Positions 1-7,651 are shown, counted from the stretch's first letter. The stretch: 12,362 nt of DNA from Firmicutes bacterium UBA1768 (GCA_002315335.1 DCGW01000094.1:1980-14341), one strand, 5' to 3'. Program-made: numbers and translations. Notes: generated from the sequence alone by a model not told the origin.

Positions 1-3000
1 CCGAAACGCTGACCGCCGAACTGAGCTTTACCACCCAACGGCTGCTGTGTTACCAGTGAATAAGGTCCTGTACTTCTTGCATGAATCTTATCATCTACAA
101 GATGGTGCAGCTTTAACATATACATATAACCGACTGTAACAGGGTTATCGAATGGTTCGCCTGTTCTGCCGTCTCTTAATGTGAGCTTCCCTGTTTCGGA
201 ATAGTCGCATTCCTTGAGGAGCTCCGTGATATCACTTTCGTGAGCACCGTCAAATACCGGGGTAGCTATGTACCAGCCCTTCTTCTTTGCAGCCAGACCG
301 AGGTGAACCTCGAGAACCTGACCGATGTTCATTCGTGAAGGTACACCCAGCGGATTAAGCACTACCTGCAGCGGTGTGCCGTCGTCCATGAATGGCATAT
401 CCTCTTCAGGAAGAACTCTTGAAATAACGCCCTTGTTACCGTGTCTGCCGGCCATCTTATCGCCGACATTAATCTTTCTCTTAGTAGCAATATAGCATCT
501 TACGAGCTTGTTTACTCCCGGTGAAAGGTCCTGATTGTTTTCCCTTGTGAATATTTTAACATCCACAATGATACCAGCCTCGCCGTGAGGAACTCTTAAT
601 GATGTATCTCTTACTTCTCTTGCCTTTTCACCGAAAATAGCTCTTAAAAGCCTTTCTTCAGGTGAAAGCTCGGTTTCTCCCTTTGGAGTTACCTTGCCGA
701 CGAGTATATCATTTGAAGTAACCTCTGCACCGATTCGGATTATACCCTCTTCGTCAAGGTCCTTAAGAGCGTCTTCACCAACATTAGGAATATCCCTTGT
801 GATTTCTTCAGGTCCTAACTTGGTGTCTCTTGCCTCAGCTTCGTACTCTTCAATATGAAGCGAAGTGAGAACGTCGTCCATAACCAGTCTCTCGTTAAGA
901 AGGATAGCATCCTCGTAGTTATAGCCTTCCCATGTCATGAAGCCGATGAGAAGGTTTCTGCCGAGAGCAACCTCGCCCTTGTCTGTTGAAGGTCCGTCCG
1001 CAATAGCCTCACCCTTTTCAACGTGCTCGCCTTTGCTGACAATAGGTCTCTGATTGATGCAGGTACCCTGATTGGAACGCTTGAACTTGAGGAGCTTGAA
1101 CTTATCAACGCCCTCGCCATCGTCCCTTGTGATTTCTATTCTGTCGGCATCCACATAGCGAACTGTTCCGCTGTGCTTTGCCAGAATAACTACGCCCGAG
1201 TCACGTGCAGCAAGATATTCCATGCCTGTTCCGACTATAGGTGTGTCCGTTACGAGAAGAGGCACAGCCTGTCTCTGCATGTTGGAACCCATGAGCGCAC
1301 GGTTAGCATCGTCATTTTCGAGGAACGGAATCATCGCTGTCGCAACCGATACTACCTGCTTCGGAGATACGTCCATATAGTCCGGCTTATCGCTGTCAAC
1401 CATATCGATTTCTCCGCCTTCTCTTCTTGCAGCTACTCTTTCATTTATAAATCTGCCATTTTCGTCCAGAGGTTCGTTAGCCTGGGCAATAATGAGCATT
1501 TCCTCTTCGTCAGCGGTCAGATAGTCAATCTGTGTTGTGACACAGCCGCTCTCCTTATCCACGCGTCTGTAAGGCGTTTCAATAAAACCATACTGATTAA
1601 TTCTTCCGTAGGTTGTAAGTGAACCGATAAGACCGATATTCGGACCTTCAGGGGTTTCGATAGGACACATTCTTCCGTAATGGGAGTGGTGTACGTCTCT
1701 GACCTCGAAGCCGGCTCTTTCTCTTGAAAGACCTCCCGGTCCGAGTGCAGACAGTCTTCTCTTATGAGTAAGCTCTGCCAACGGGTTTGTCTGGTCCATG
1801 AACTGTGACAGCTGAGAGCTTCCGAAGAACTCCTTGATTGCAGCCGTAACAGGTCTGATATTAATGAGAGCCTGAGGAGTTGTAACGTCCATATCCTGGA
1901 TGGTCATTCTCTCTCTGACTACTCTTTCCATTCTCGCAAGACCGATTCTGAACTGGTTCTGAAGCAGCTCGCCTACAGAACGAAGTCTTCTGTTTCCAAG
2001 ATGGTCAATATCGTCTGTGTTGCCAATGCCGTATGGAAGTCCTAAAAGATATGACATAGAAGCAACAATATCATCTACAAGGATGTGCTTAGGAACAAGC
2101 TTTGCTTTGTTTGCCTTTAAAATAGGAATTAATTCCTCAACATCGGCGCCTTCATTTTCGTCAAGTATTTCTTTAAGAACAGGATAGTAAACCTGCGGTG
2201 CCATTTTCAGTTCGTCAGGGTCAACATCTACATAAGCTCTGAGTCTTACGAAGTTGTTGCCTATAACCTTATGCTCATTTTCTTCCTCGTCGCTGACATA
2301 AACAAATCTTATGCCTGCATCTTCGACAGCCTGAGCGCTTTCTCTTGTGAACTTCTCACCAGCAGCAACCAGAATTTCTCCGGTTTCTTCATCAATTACG
2401 TTTCTTGCTGCAATCTGGCCCGGAAGTCTGCCTACGAAGCCAAGCTTCTTGTTGTACTTGTAACGGCCAACCTTTGCAAGGTCGTAACGCTTAGGGTCAA
2501 AGAAGAGAGAGTCTATGAGCTGCTGTGCACTGTCAACAGTAGGAGGCTCGCCCGGTCTGAGCTTTTTGTATATTTCCTTGAGGCCTTCCTCAACGCTTCC
2601 TGCGCTATCCTTAGCAAGAGTCTTTTCGAGTCTGTCATCCTGCCCTAAAAGGTCGATGATTTCTTCGTTTGTCCCGAATCCAAGTGCTCTCAAAAGCATG
2701 GTAGCCGGAAGCTTTCTGGTTCTGTCAACTCTCACGGATAAGGTTTCGTTGGAGTCGGTTTCATACTCAAGCCATGCTCCCCTATTAGGGATGATTGTTG
2801 TTGAGTAGAGGTCCTTTCCTGACTTGTCTATAGTAACGTCATAATACGGTCCCGGTGATCTTACGAGCTGGGTAACGATAACTCTTTCGGCACCATTGTA
2901 TATAAATGTTCCGTTTTCGGTCATAAGAGGGAAGTCTCCCATGAATACTTCCTGTTCTTTTACCTCGCCAGTTTCCTTATTGACAAGTCTTACGCCTACC

Positions 3001-3275
3001 TTCAAAGGTGCTGCATAGGTTGCATCCCTTTCCTTACATTCCTCAATATCATACTTTGGTTCGTCTTTAAGGGAATAGTCAAAAAATTCGAGAATAAGAT
3101 TTCCCGCATAGTCTTTAATTGGGGAAATGTCCTCGAATACTTCCCTCAATCCTTCCTTAATAAACCAGTCGTAAGAATCTACCTGGATTTGAATAAGGCT
3201 TGGGATTGGAGCTACCTCGTTGATCTTTGAGAAAGTCATTCTGGTAGTTTTGCCTGTTTTAATTGGATGGGGCAT
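1..3275 (-). CDS. rpoB: RNA polymerase beta subunit RpoB, C-terminal end beyond window
   Basis: Catalytic beta subunit of DNA-dependent RNA polymerase. The frame is open from the ATG at 3275 to the left edge, giving 1091 visible residues; the last ones read [16 protein letters not shown], so roughly the last 100-150 residues and the stop lie outside. GAAGGAG sits 8 bases before the ATG. Landmarks: the N-terminal [15 protein letters not shown]; rifampicin cluster I, with [18 protein letters not shown] followed by [13 protein letters not shown] around residues 485-515 (His504 from the codon at 1766); and the active-site segment [15 protein letters not shown] with Lys940 and Lys948. Rifampicin-contact positions look wild type, so no resistance allele is visible. 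It follows rplL and has its own promoter, start-site palindrome and upstream attenuator-like terminators. rpoC would be expected next to the left. Checks near residues 504, 941 and 1091 are all in one frame, so there is no net frameshift. Confidence 0.98.
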   Translation of the reverse strand, partial: MPHPIKTGKTTRMTFSKINEVAPIPSLIQIQVDSYDWFIKEGLREVFEDISPIKDYAGNLILEFFDYSLKDEPKYDIEECKERDATYAAPLKVGVRLVNKETGEVKEQEVFMGDFPLMTENGTFIYNGAERVIVTQLVRSPGPYYDVTIDKSGKDLYSTTIIPNRGAWLEYETDSNETLSVRVDRTRKLPATMLLRALGFGTNEEIIDLLGQDDRLEKTLAKDSAGSVEEGLKEIYKKLRPGEPPTVDSAQQLIDSLFFDPKRYDLAKVGRYKYNKKLGFVGRLPGQIAARNVIDEETGEILVAAGEKFTRESAQAVEDAGIRFVYVSDEEENEHKVIGNNFVRLRAYVDVDPDELKMAPQVYYPVLKEILDENEGADVEELIPILKANKAKLVPKHILVDDIVASMSYLLGLPYGIGNTDDIDHLGNRRLRSVGELLQNQFRIGLARMERVVRERMTIQDMDVTTPQALINIRPVTAAIKEFFGSSQLSQFMDQTNPLAELTHKRRLSALGPGGLSRERAGFEVRDVHHSHYGRMCPIETPEGPNIGLIGSLTTYGRINQYGFIETPYRRVDKESGCVTTQIDYLTADEEEMLIIAQANEPLDENGRFINERVAARREGGEIDMVDSDKPDYMDVSPKQVVSVATAMIPFLENDDANRALMGSNMQRQAVPLLVTDTPIVGTGMEYLAARDSGVVILAKHSGTVRYVDADRIEITRDDGEGVDKFKLLKFKRSNQGTCINQRPIVSKGEHVEKGEAIADGPSTDKGEVALGRNLLIGFMTWEGYNYEDAILLNERLVMDDVLTSLHIEEYEAEARDTKLGPEEITRDIPNVGEDALKDLDEEGIIRIGAEVTSNDILVGKVTPKGETELSPEERLLRAIFGEKAREVRDTSLRVPHGEAGIIVDVKIFTRENNQDLSPGVNKLVRCYIATKRKINVGDKMAGRHGNKGVISRVLPEEDMPFMDDGTPLQVVLNPLGVPSRMNIGQVLEVHLGLAAKKKGWYIATPVFDGAHESDITELLKECDYSETGKLTLRDGRTGEPFDNPVTVGYMYMLKLHHLVDDKIHARSTGPYSLVTQQPLGGKAQFGGQRF

Positions 3276-3335
3276 TGCGTTCACTCCTTCCGTTTGCATT
3301 TGGTTTACATAATTCCTGATTTTTATACATTTCTT

Positions 3336-3354
3336 TTGCAACATTCTGTTGCAA
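3336..3354 (-). repeat. Perfect inverted repeat at predicted rpoB transcription start
   Basis: On the minus strand TTGCAACAGAATGTTGCAA is a perfect 8+3+8 inverted repeat. It begins about 7 bases past the -10 hexamer, so it covers the expected +1. It could be a repressor operator or a 5'-terminal mRNA hairpin. No known binding protein can be named from sequence. Confidence 0.6.
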
Positions 3355-3360
3355 GTTAAT

Positions 3361-3389
3361 ATGTTATCACTTTCCTGTAAATAAGTCAA
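3361..3389 (-). promoter_or_regulatory. Sigma-A type promoter for rpoB
   Basis: Minus-strand -35 TTGACT (3384-3389) and -10 TAACAT (3361-3366) are separated by exactly 17 bases. The stretch upstream of the -35 is A/T-rich and could act as an UP element. This gives rpoB(C) a promoter inside the ribosomal protein cluster, with a leader of about 80 nt. Confidence 0.7.
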
Positions 3390-3448
3390 GCAATATTTTG
3401 TTTGATTTTCTGCCGTTCTTTTGATATATTAACAGCCCTGTTCCAGGT

Positions 3449-3492
3449 AAAAAAGCACTTAAAAAGTCCTCCCTTGGACTTTCTCAAGTGCT
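3449..3492 (-). terminator. Second rplL-rpoB hairpin terminator or attenuator
   Basis: The minus-strand RNA forms AGCACUU paired with AAGUGCU and, inside it, AAAGUCC paired with GGACUUU, separated by a small internal loop. The loop region contains AAGGGAGG. Six U residues follow at once (plus-strand A at 3449-3454). This is a strong intrinsic terminator shape placed 60-110 bases upstream of the rpoB promoter, so it would stop or attenuate read-through from rplL. Confidence 0.8.
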
Positions 3493-3533
3493 GGCAAACC
3501 ATATGGTTCTCACTACTACCATTTTGGCAAATT

Positions 3534-3559
3534 AAAACAGCGGCAGGATATCCTGCCGC
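3534..3559 (-). terminator. First terminator after rplL
   Basis: A perfect 20-bp palindrome, GCGGCAGGATATCCTGCCGC at 3540-3559, lies 23 bases past the rplL stop. It would fold as an 8-bp GC-rich stem with an AUAU loop, then UGUUUUAAUUU. The U-run is interrupted, so termination may be partial, fitting an attenuating role ahead of rpoB. Confidence 0.7.
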
Positions 3560-3582
3560 CGTAGTGTAATCTGTTATCGCAA

Positions 3583-3951
3583 TTATTTTACTTCTACAAC
3601 TGCTCCAACTTCTTCTAACTTAGCCTTGATTGCATCAGCTTCGTCCTTAGCAACGCCTTCCTTGAGTGGCTTTGGAGCTGAATCTACTAATTCCTTAGCT
3701 TCCTTGAGGCCAAGACCTGTGATTTCTCTAACAACCTTGATGCACTTGATCTTTTCTGAACCAGCAGAAGCGAGAATTACGTCATATTCTGACTTTTCTT
3801 CTGCAGCAGCACCGCCAGCTTCTCCACCAGCAACAACAGCAACAGCAGCTGCAGCTGATACGCCAAATTCTTCTTCACATGCCTTAACGAGTTCGTTAAG
3901 TTCTAAAACTGTCATATTTTTTATAGCTTCAATGATCTGATCTTTATTCAT
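3583..3951 (-). CDS. rplL: 50S ribosomal protein L7/L12
   Basis: Stalk protein of the large ribosomal subunit, present as dimers on L10, where it recruits and activates translational GTPases. Its 122 residues match the usual length. Residues 1-33 form the helical dimerisation domain ([20 protein letters not shown]). Residues 34-52 are the Ala/Gly-rich flexible hinge. Residues 53-122 are the globular factor-binding domain, with the signature [17 protein letters not shown] at about 74-90 and [12 protein letters not shown] at the end. AGGAGG ends 8 bases before the ATG. It lies 51 bases downstream of rplJ, as expected for the L10-L12 operon, and is followed by two hairpin terminators before rpoB. 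It should share the L10 leader control found upstream of rplJ. Confidence 0.98.
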   Translation of the reverse strand: MNKDQIIEAIKNMTVLELNELVKACEEEFGVSAAAAVAVVAGGEAGGAAAEEKSEYDVILASAGSEKIKCIKVVREITGLGLKEAKELVDSAPKPLKEGVAKDEADAIKAKLEEVGAVVEVK

Positions 3952-4002
3952 TATTATTTCCTCCTATGAAATTAAATACTAATTGATAAGGGAAGTCCGG
4001 GA

Positions 4003-4608
4003 TTATTCAGCAGCCGGAGCTTCTTCAGCTGGTGCAGCTTCTGCCGCTGGAGCCTCTTCGGCTGGTGCAGCTTCTGCCGTTGGAGCTTCTTCAGCCGGTG
4101 CAGCCTCAGCAGCCGGCGCTTCGCCACCCTTGTCAGCAATAGCCTGAATAACTCTTGCAAAGCTTGAGATTGGAGCATTGAAGCTTCCAAGTAACTTGGC
4201 AATAAGTTCTTCTTTTGAAGGAATCTTAGCAACAGCAGAAATTCCTGCAGCGTCATAGAATACGCCATCGATAACTCCGCCCTTTAATTCCATCTTCTTA
4301 AATTCTGCTACTGATTTGTCAAGAACCTTTGCCGGTGCAGTTGCATCTTCATAACCAAATGCGATTCCGGATGGGCCTTTGAACGCGTCAGTAAGTGCTT
4401 CGAACTGTGTACCTGCTACAGCTCTTCTAAGCATTGTGTTTTTATAAATCTTGTACTCTACGTTTGCTTCACGCATTCTCTTTCTGAGAAGGTCTGCCTC
4501 AGCAACAGTGATACCTCTGTAGTCAACAACAACAGCAGATGAAGCATTTTCGAGTTTTTCTTTAATTTCGTTTACTATAGCTTCTTTTTCTTTAATGAAA
4601 GCTGACAT
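4003..4608 (-). CDS. rplJ: 50S ribosomal protein L10 with extended repeat tail
   Basis: Base of the ribosomal stalk: it binds 23S rRNA and carries the L7/L12 dimers. It also normally represses its own operon by binding the mRNA leader. The ATG at 4608 is chosen over an in-frame TTG at 4611 because it lies 7 bases after GGAGG; this gives 201 residues. The core (1-160) is typical: VVVDYRGITVAEADLLRKRMR, YKNTMLRRA, then the C-terminal helix (about 130-160) that holds L12. Beyond it is a roughly 40-residue tail of Ala, Glu and Pro (APAEEAPAAEA units), making the protein longer than the usual 165-175 residues. The tail is encoded by three 33-nt repeats. It is followed by rplL after 51 bases. Confidence 0.96.
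   Translation of the reverse strand: MSAFIKEKEAIVNEIKEKLENASSAVVVDYRGITVAEADLLRKRMREANVEYKIYKNTMLRRAVAGTQFEALTDAFKGPSGIAFGYEDATAPAKVLDKSVAEFKKMELKGGVIDGVFYDAAGISAVAKIPSKEELIAKLLGSFNAPISSFARVIQAIADKGGEAPAAEAAPAEEAPTAEAAPAEEAPAAEAAPAEEAPAAE
4016..4114 (-). repeat. Three tandem 33-nt repeats in rplJ tail
   Basis: Units lie at 4016-4048, 4049-4081 and 4082-4114. The first two differ at only a few bases and the third is more diverged. Each encodes 11 residues of the type AEAAPAEEAPA. The period is a multiple of three, so changes in copy number would keep the frame. Confidence 0.85.
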
Positions 4609-4615
4609 CAAAGCA

Positions 4616-4620
4616 CCTCC
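4616..4620 (-). promoter_or_regulatory. Ribosome binding site fixing rplJ start
   Basis: GGAGG on the minus strand lies 7 bases before the ATG at 4608. The in-frame TTG at 4611 would leave only 4 bases, so the ATG is preferred. Confidence 0.8.
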
Positions 4621-4775
4621 TTTTCTAAAAGATTTTTATGTCATTTTTCTTTATTGCCGCATAACACAGCAATAGCCTTTTCCACCGCAGACCGGAAAAG
4701 GCATATTGATTAAGTATTTATCAATACCTCGGCAGGCTTATTAAACTTGCGTCCCTGCTGTCTACGGTTTTTATT
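4621..4775 (-). promoter_or_regulatory. L10 (rplJL) autoregulatory mRNA leader
   Basis: The 184-base rplA-rplJ gap holds a structured RNA resembling the bacterial L10 leader. Its core (minus strand 4768-4728) begins ACCGUAGACAGCAGGGACGC and ends AAGCCUGCCGAGG, like the kink-turn binding site for the L10-L12 complex. ACCGUAGAC (4760-4768) can pair over 9 bp, with one G-U, with GUCUGCGGU (4684-4692). That partner is also the loop of another hairpin, CCUUUUCC (4694-4701) with GGAAAAGG (4676-4683). The two pairings compete or form a pseudoknot. A further AUUGCUG/CGGCAAU hairpin follows nearer the start codon. In this family, excess L10-L12 binds the leader and lowers rplJL expression. No U-run follows the last hairpins, so control may act on translation rather than termination. 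Confidence 0.8.
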
Positions 4776-4792
4776 CGAATTTGTGATACTGA

Positions 4793-5491
4793 CTAGTTAG
4801 TGATTTTTAATGGATTGAGCTTTACTCCAGGACCCATTGTTGCAGCGATAGTTACGCTTCTGAGGTACTGGCCCTTAGCTGCAGCCGGCTTAGCTTTTAC
4901 GATAGCTTCCATAAGAGCCTGGAAGTTTTCCTGAAGCTTTTCCTTGCCGAATGATACCTTACCAACCGGGCAGTGAATGATGTTTGTCTTGTCGAGTCTG
5001 TACTCAACCTTACCTGCTTTGATTTCTGCAATAGCCTTTTCAAGGTCCATTGTAACTGTGCCTGACTTAGGGTTAGGCATTAATCCCTTAGGTCCTAAGA
5101 TTTTACCAAGCTTACCAACTGTACCCATCATATCAGGTGTTGCTACTACTACATCGAATTCAAACCAGTTTTCGTTCTTGATTTTGTCAGCTAATTCCTG
5201 ACCGCCTGCGTATTCTGCGCCTGCAGCAAGAGCTTCCTTTTCCTTTTCGCCCTTAGCGAAAACAAGAACTCTCTTTGTCTTGCCTGTGCCGTGCGGAAGT
5301 ACAATAGCACCTCTGACCTGCTGGTCAGCGTGTCTTCCATCTACACCAAGCTTGATGTGAACTTCAACTGTTTCGTCAAATTTTGCTTTTGAAGTCTGGA
5401 GAAGCAGTTCAAAAGCTTCCGGAACTTCATAAAAAGTCGCTCTATCTACTAACTTAGCGGCTTCCTTGTAATTCTTACCTCTTTTAGGCAT
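4793..5491 (-). CDS. rplA: 50S ribosomal protein L1
   Basis: Large-subunit protein of the mobile L1 stalk, which contacts E-site tRNA. In many bacteria it also represses the L11-L1 operon. The 232-residue length is standard. It starts [17 protein letters not shown], carries the family signature [20 protein letters not shown] at residues 123-142, and ends [25 protein letters not shown] lies 4-5 bases before the ATG. It follows rplK by 52 bases with no terminator between them, so the two are co-transcribed. The downstream gap to rplJ holds the L10 leader. Confidence 0.98.
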   Translation of the reverse strand: MPKRGKNYKEAAKLVDRATFYEVPEAFELLLQTSKAKFDETVEVHIKLGVDGRHADQQVRGAIVLPHGTGKTKRVLVFAKGEKEKEALAAGAEYAGGQELADKIKNENWFEFDVVVATPDMMGTVGKLGKILGPKGLMPNPKSGTVTMDLEKAIAEIKAGKVEYRLDKTNIIHCPVGKVSFGKEKLQENFQALMEAIVKAKPAAAKGQYLRSVTIAATMGPGVKLNPLKITN

Positions 5492-5543
5492 TTTTCCTCC
5501 TTCGTGGTACTAACGATTTCTCTCCCACTGTTACTGTTGGTTA

Positions 5544-5969
5544 CTATCCTTCTACTACAATACCCATGCTTCTTGCTGTTCCTTTAATCATTTCAGCTGC
5601 TGAGTCAAGGTTTGCTGCGTTAAGGTCAACCATCTTCTGCTGTGCAATTTCTCTAACCTGATCCATTGTAACTGTAGCGACCTTAACTTTGTTTGGTTCG
5701 CCTGAAGCCTTATCAATGCCTGCTGCTTTCTTTAAAAGTACAGGTGCAGGTGGAGTCTTTGTGATAAATGTGAATGATCTGTCAGCGTATACTGTGATAA
5801 CTACCGGAATAATCATCCCCTTCTGATCCTGAGTCTTAGCATTGAACTGTTTACAAAAGTCCATGATGTTAACACCCTTCTGACCGAGAGCAGGGCCTAC
5901 CGGTGGAGCCGGATTTGCGTTACCTGCCGGAATCTGCAGTTTGATGTATCCATCTACCTTCTTTGCCAT
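5544..5969 (-). CDS. rplK: 50S ribosomal protein L11
   Basis: Component of the GTPase-associated centre; it binds 23S rRNA near the base of the L7/L12 stalk and takes part in factor-dependent GTP hydrolysis and the stringent response. Its 141 residues are the standard length. The N-terminal domain has the conserved [20 protein letters not shown] (about residues 19-38). The C-terminal rRNA-binding domain runs from about 75 to the end ([26 protein letters not shown]). AAGGAGG lies 8 bases before the ATG. It follows nusG by 102 bases, a gap that contains a hairpin of unknown role, and precedes rplA by 52 bases. Confidence 0.98.
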   Translation of the reverse strand: MAKKVDGYIKLQIPAGNANPAPPVGPALGQKGVNIMDFCKQFNAKTQDQKGMIIPVVITVYADRSFTFITKTPPAPVLLKKAAGIDKASGEPNKVKVATVTMDQVREIAQQKMVDLNAANLDSAAEMIKGTARSMGIVVEG

Positions 5970-6033
5970 TGAATTTCCTCCTTCCTCAAGAAATAAATTC
6001 TGTTCCTAAGGGAGCAAAATAATATATAACATA

Positions 6034-6067
6034 GCGTGTGGAAGATGCCGAAAGCGCTTCCTTACGC
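6034..6067 (-). other. Hairpin in the nusG-rplK gap
   Basis: The minus-strand RNA begins four bases past the nusG stop with GCGU and GGAAG, which pair with CUUCC and ACGC across a small internal loop and a 12-base apical loop containing UUUCGG. The AU-rich stretch that follows has no uninterrupted U-run, so it is a poor terminator. Its position before rplK-rplA would suit a leader target for L1 autoregulation or an RNA processing site, but I do not recognise a specific motif. Confidence 0.45.
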
Positions 6068-6071
6068 CTGT

Positions 6072-6629
6072 TTACGAAAGTTTTTCTATCTGTCCATACT
6101 CGAGTTCAACCGGTGTTTCCCTGCCAAACATTGAGATACGAGCCTTGATAACCTGTCGCTCGTCGTTAATTTCGTCAACAGTCCCAATGAAGCTTTCAAA
6201 CGGACCGTCCTTAACTCTGAACATATCTCCTGGGCTCAAATCAATCTCTATGCGGATTTTTTCTATTCCCATCTTGCGTACTTCTTCGTCTGTAAGAGGA
6301 ATAGGCTTTGACCCATGACCTACAAAGCCGGTAACTCCCTGAGTATTTCTGACGAGATACCATGATTCGTCAGTCATAACCATCTTTACTATAACGTATC
6401 CCGGGAAGATTTTTCGTGTCTTAACTTTTCTCTGTCCGCCTTTGACTTCAATAGTCTCTTCTGTAGGCACCACAATACTGAGGACTAAGTCCTGCATATT
6501 ACGGTTTTCCACGATTTTCTCAATATTAGCTTTTACTTTGTTTTCGTGTCCTGAGTAGGTATGAACAACGTACCAGTAAGGTGTATTGTCTCTGAACTCC
6601 TCTGTTTGGATATTCTCTAATTCACTCAT
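6072..6629 (-). CDS. nusG: Transcription termination/antitermination factor NusG
   Basis: Universal elongation factor that binds RNA polymerase through its N-terminal (NGN) domain and links it to ribosomes or Rho through its KOW domain. The protein has 185 residues. The NGN domain spans about 19-115, opening with YWYVVHTYSGHENKVKANIE and containing KTRKIFPGYVIVKM at about 70-83. The KOW domain starts at about 131 with SPGDMFRVKDGPFESFIGTV and ends MFGRETPVELEYGQIEKL. GAAGGAG lies 8 bases before the ATG. It follows secE by 21 bases, the usual secE-nusG pairing. The roughly 18-residue acidic N-terminal extension is common in Clostridia. Confidence 0.98.
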   Translation of the reverse strand: MSELENIQTEEFRDNTPYWYVVHTYSGHENKVKANIEKIVENRNMQDLVLSIVVPTEETIEVKGGQRKVKTRKIFPGYVIVKMVMTDESWYLVRNTQGVTGFVGHGSKPIPLTDEEVRKMGIEKIRIEIDLSPGDMFRVKDGPFESFIGTVDEINDERQVIKARISMFGRETPVELEYGQIEKLS

Positions 6630-6650
6630 ATTGACTACTCCTTCAACGCA

Positions 6651-6863
6651 CTATCTGCCGATAATAAGGTTTAACCCTGCAGCAAAAAGTGTGTCGAGCA
6701 GGAAGAATCCTACAGCGAAGAATGCGCACGCAAAAAGAACCATAATAAAATATGATTTAAGTTCTTCTCTTGTAGGCCATACAACCTTCTTCATTTCTGT
6801 TTTGACACCTCTCAGATAATTTCTGAAGCCGCCCTTTTTCTTTTCTGTTGTTGCTGTTGCCAT
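6651..6863 (-). CDS. secE: Preprotein translocase subunit SecE
   Basis: Small essential membrane subunit that clamps the SecY channel of the general secretion system. The 70-residue, single-helix form is typical of Gram-positive bacteria. The cytoplasmic amphipathic part carries the family motif KKVVWPTREEL at residues 25-35. One hydrophobic helix follows (about 37-60, YFIMVLFACAFFAVGFFLLD), then a short C-terminal end. GAGG lies 8 bases before the ATG. It sits between rpmG (30 bases upstream) and nusG (21 bases downstream), the standard cluster order. No tRNA-Trp gene is inserted here, unlike in some relatives. Confidence 0.97.
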   Translation of the reverse strand: MATATTEKKKGGFRNYLRGVKTEMKKVVWPTREELKSYFIMVLFACAFFAVGFFLLDTLFAAGLNLIIGR

Positions 6864-6893
6864 TATACTAACCTCTGTTTTTATCTGAAAAAA

Positions 6894-7043
6894 CTACTTT
6901 GTTTCCTTGTGGAGAGTATGTTTTTTGCAGAATTTGCAGTATTTCTGAAGTTCGATTCTGTCTGGATCGTTCTTCTTATTCTTCATAGTATTGTAATTTC
7001 TCTGTTTGCATTCCTGACATGCAAGTGTTACTTTAACACGCAT
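6894..7043 (-). CDS. rpmG: 50S ribosomal protein L33 (zinc-binding type)
   Basis: Small large-subunit protein near the E site. Translation from the ATG at 7043 to the TAG at 6894 gives 49 residues beginning [17 protein letters not shown] and ending [13 protein letters not shown]. Two CxxC pairs (Cys9/Cys12 and Cys36/Cys39) form the zinc ribbon of the C+ form, which contrasts with the Cys-free paralogue that some Firmicutes express under zinc limitation. GGGAGG lies 8 bases before the ATG. It is the first gene of the transcription unit, preceded by a near-consensus promoter (7118-7146), and it precedes secE by 30 bases. Confidence 0.96.
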   Translation of the reverse strand: MRVKVTLACQECKQRNYNTMKNKKNDPDRIELQKYCKFCKKHTLHKETK

Positions 7044-7085
7044 TGATTTATCCTCCCAAAATATGTGTTTTATGCAATTTTAATA

Positions 7086-7109
7086 GACTTCATGATTTTT
7101 CCTGAAGTC
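7086..7109 (-). other. Leader hairpin near predicted rpmG transcript start
   Basis: GACUUCA and UGAAGUC on the minus strand form a perfect 7-bp stem with a 10-base loop. It starts 9 bases past the -10, close to +1. A seven-codon reading frame (MKSIKIA) starts in its 3' arm. No U-run follows, so it is not a normal terminator. It may protect the mRNA 5' end. Confidence 0.45.
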
Positions 7110-7117
7110 GCTTTGAT

Positions 7118-7146
7118 ATAATAGCATATTTTTCATACCGTGTCAA
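7118..7146 (-). promoter_or_regulatory. Strong promoter for rpmG-secE-nusG-ribosomal cluster
   Basis: The minus-strand -35 TTGACA (7141-7146) is perfect. The -10 TATTAT (7118-7123) matches at 5 of 6 positions, with a 17-base spacer. This is the best promoter in the window. The -35 lies directly after the U-tract of the terminator that closes the ridA operon. Confidence 0.9.
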
Positions 7147-7150
7147 TAAT

Positions 7151-7187
7151 AAAAACAGGATTAAGCCGAGGCTCAATCCTGTTTTTT
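7151..7187 (-). terminator. Intrinsic terminator after the ridA gene
   Basis: ACAGGAUU and AAUCCUGU form an 8-bp stem extended by an inner AGC/GCU segment, followed by a run of U on the minus strand (plus-strand A at 7151-7155). The other flank is also a T-run, so the element could work in both directions, although no gene on the plus strand needs it. It separates the dehydrogenase-ridA operon from the ribosomal cluster. Confidence 0.88.
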
Positions 7188-7218
7188 CTCATTAATTAAT
7201 TAAGTACAAAGTATTTAA

Positions 7219-7623
7219 TTATTCAGCGCACTTGAAGATGAATTCCATTTCAACGAGTACGTCTGGGAGCATTCTTGAGATCTGTAAGCAAGCTCTTGTT
7301 GGGAATGGTGAATCTGGCATCATTTCCTTATAAGCTCTGTTTACTTCACTGTACATATTGTAGTCAAGGATGAAGATTCTGCATGTGAGGCAGTCAGCAA
7401 GTGTAGCACCTACTTCAGCAGCAGCTAATGCAGCGTTTTCGAGACATCTCTTTGTCTGGAGATAGTAATCGTTTGGAGCCATGTCGCTTCCTGTCTTAGG
7501 ATCTACTTCTGGATATGTAGCGATCTGTGTTGTGAAGAATAAATCACGATACTTTGTTCCCTGTACGTATGGGCCATGTACTGGACCTAATGTCTTTTCA
7601 TTGAAAATTGCAGTCTGTTTCAT
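7219..7623 (-). CDS. RidA/YjgF-family reactive imine deaminase
   Basis: Small trimeric enzyme family that hydrolyses reactive 2-aminoacrylate and related enamines/imines, released by PLP enzymes such as serine dehydratase, to 2-oxoacids and ammonia. The 134-residue length fits. The C-terminal signature PTRACLQISRMLPDVLVEMEF at about 108-128 keeps the carboxylate-binding Arg (Arg110, equivalent to E. coli RidA Arg105) and the acid Glu125 (equivalent to Glu120), so deaminase activity is plausible. The usual SGQ before the second strand is TTQ here (31-33), a mild divergence. AAGGAG lies 8 bases before the ATG. It follows the hydroxyacid dehydrogenase by 55 bases with no terminator, so they are probably co-transcribed and share work on amino-acid-derived oxo/imino acids. 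Exact substrate unknown. Confidence 0.92.
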   Translation of the reverse strand: MKQTAIFNEKTLGPVHGPYVQGTKYRDLFFTTQIATYPEVDPKTGSDMAPNDYYLQTKRCLENAALAAAEVGATLADCLTCRIFILDYNMYSEVNRAYKEMMPDSPFPTRACLQISRMLPDVLVEMEFIFKCAE

Positions 7624-7651
7624 TTTAAAATCTCCTTTTCAATATTTATTA

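Noticed and set aside
1023..1622. Plus-strand open frame of 199 codons
   Set aside because: Lies wholly opposite rpoB; composition is that of an antisense shadow and no recognisable protein or ribosome binding site supports it.
1700..1830. Rifampicin-resistance mutation in rpoB
   Set aside because: Cluster I residues match the sensitive consensus at the common resistance positions (Asp in MDQ, His504, Ser in LSAL).
2271..2808. Two overlapping plus-strand open frames
   Set aside because: Antisense to rpoB, which is fully open and conserved here.
3972..4268. Minus-strand Leu/Gln/Lys-rich frame overlapping rplJ
   Set aside because: Alternative frame of the 33-nt repeats of rplJ; the repeats keep all frames open and low in complexity.
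6863..6894. Possible tRNA-Trp gene between rpmG and secE
   Set aside because: The gap is only 30 bases, too short for a tRNA.
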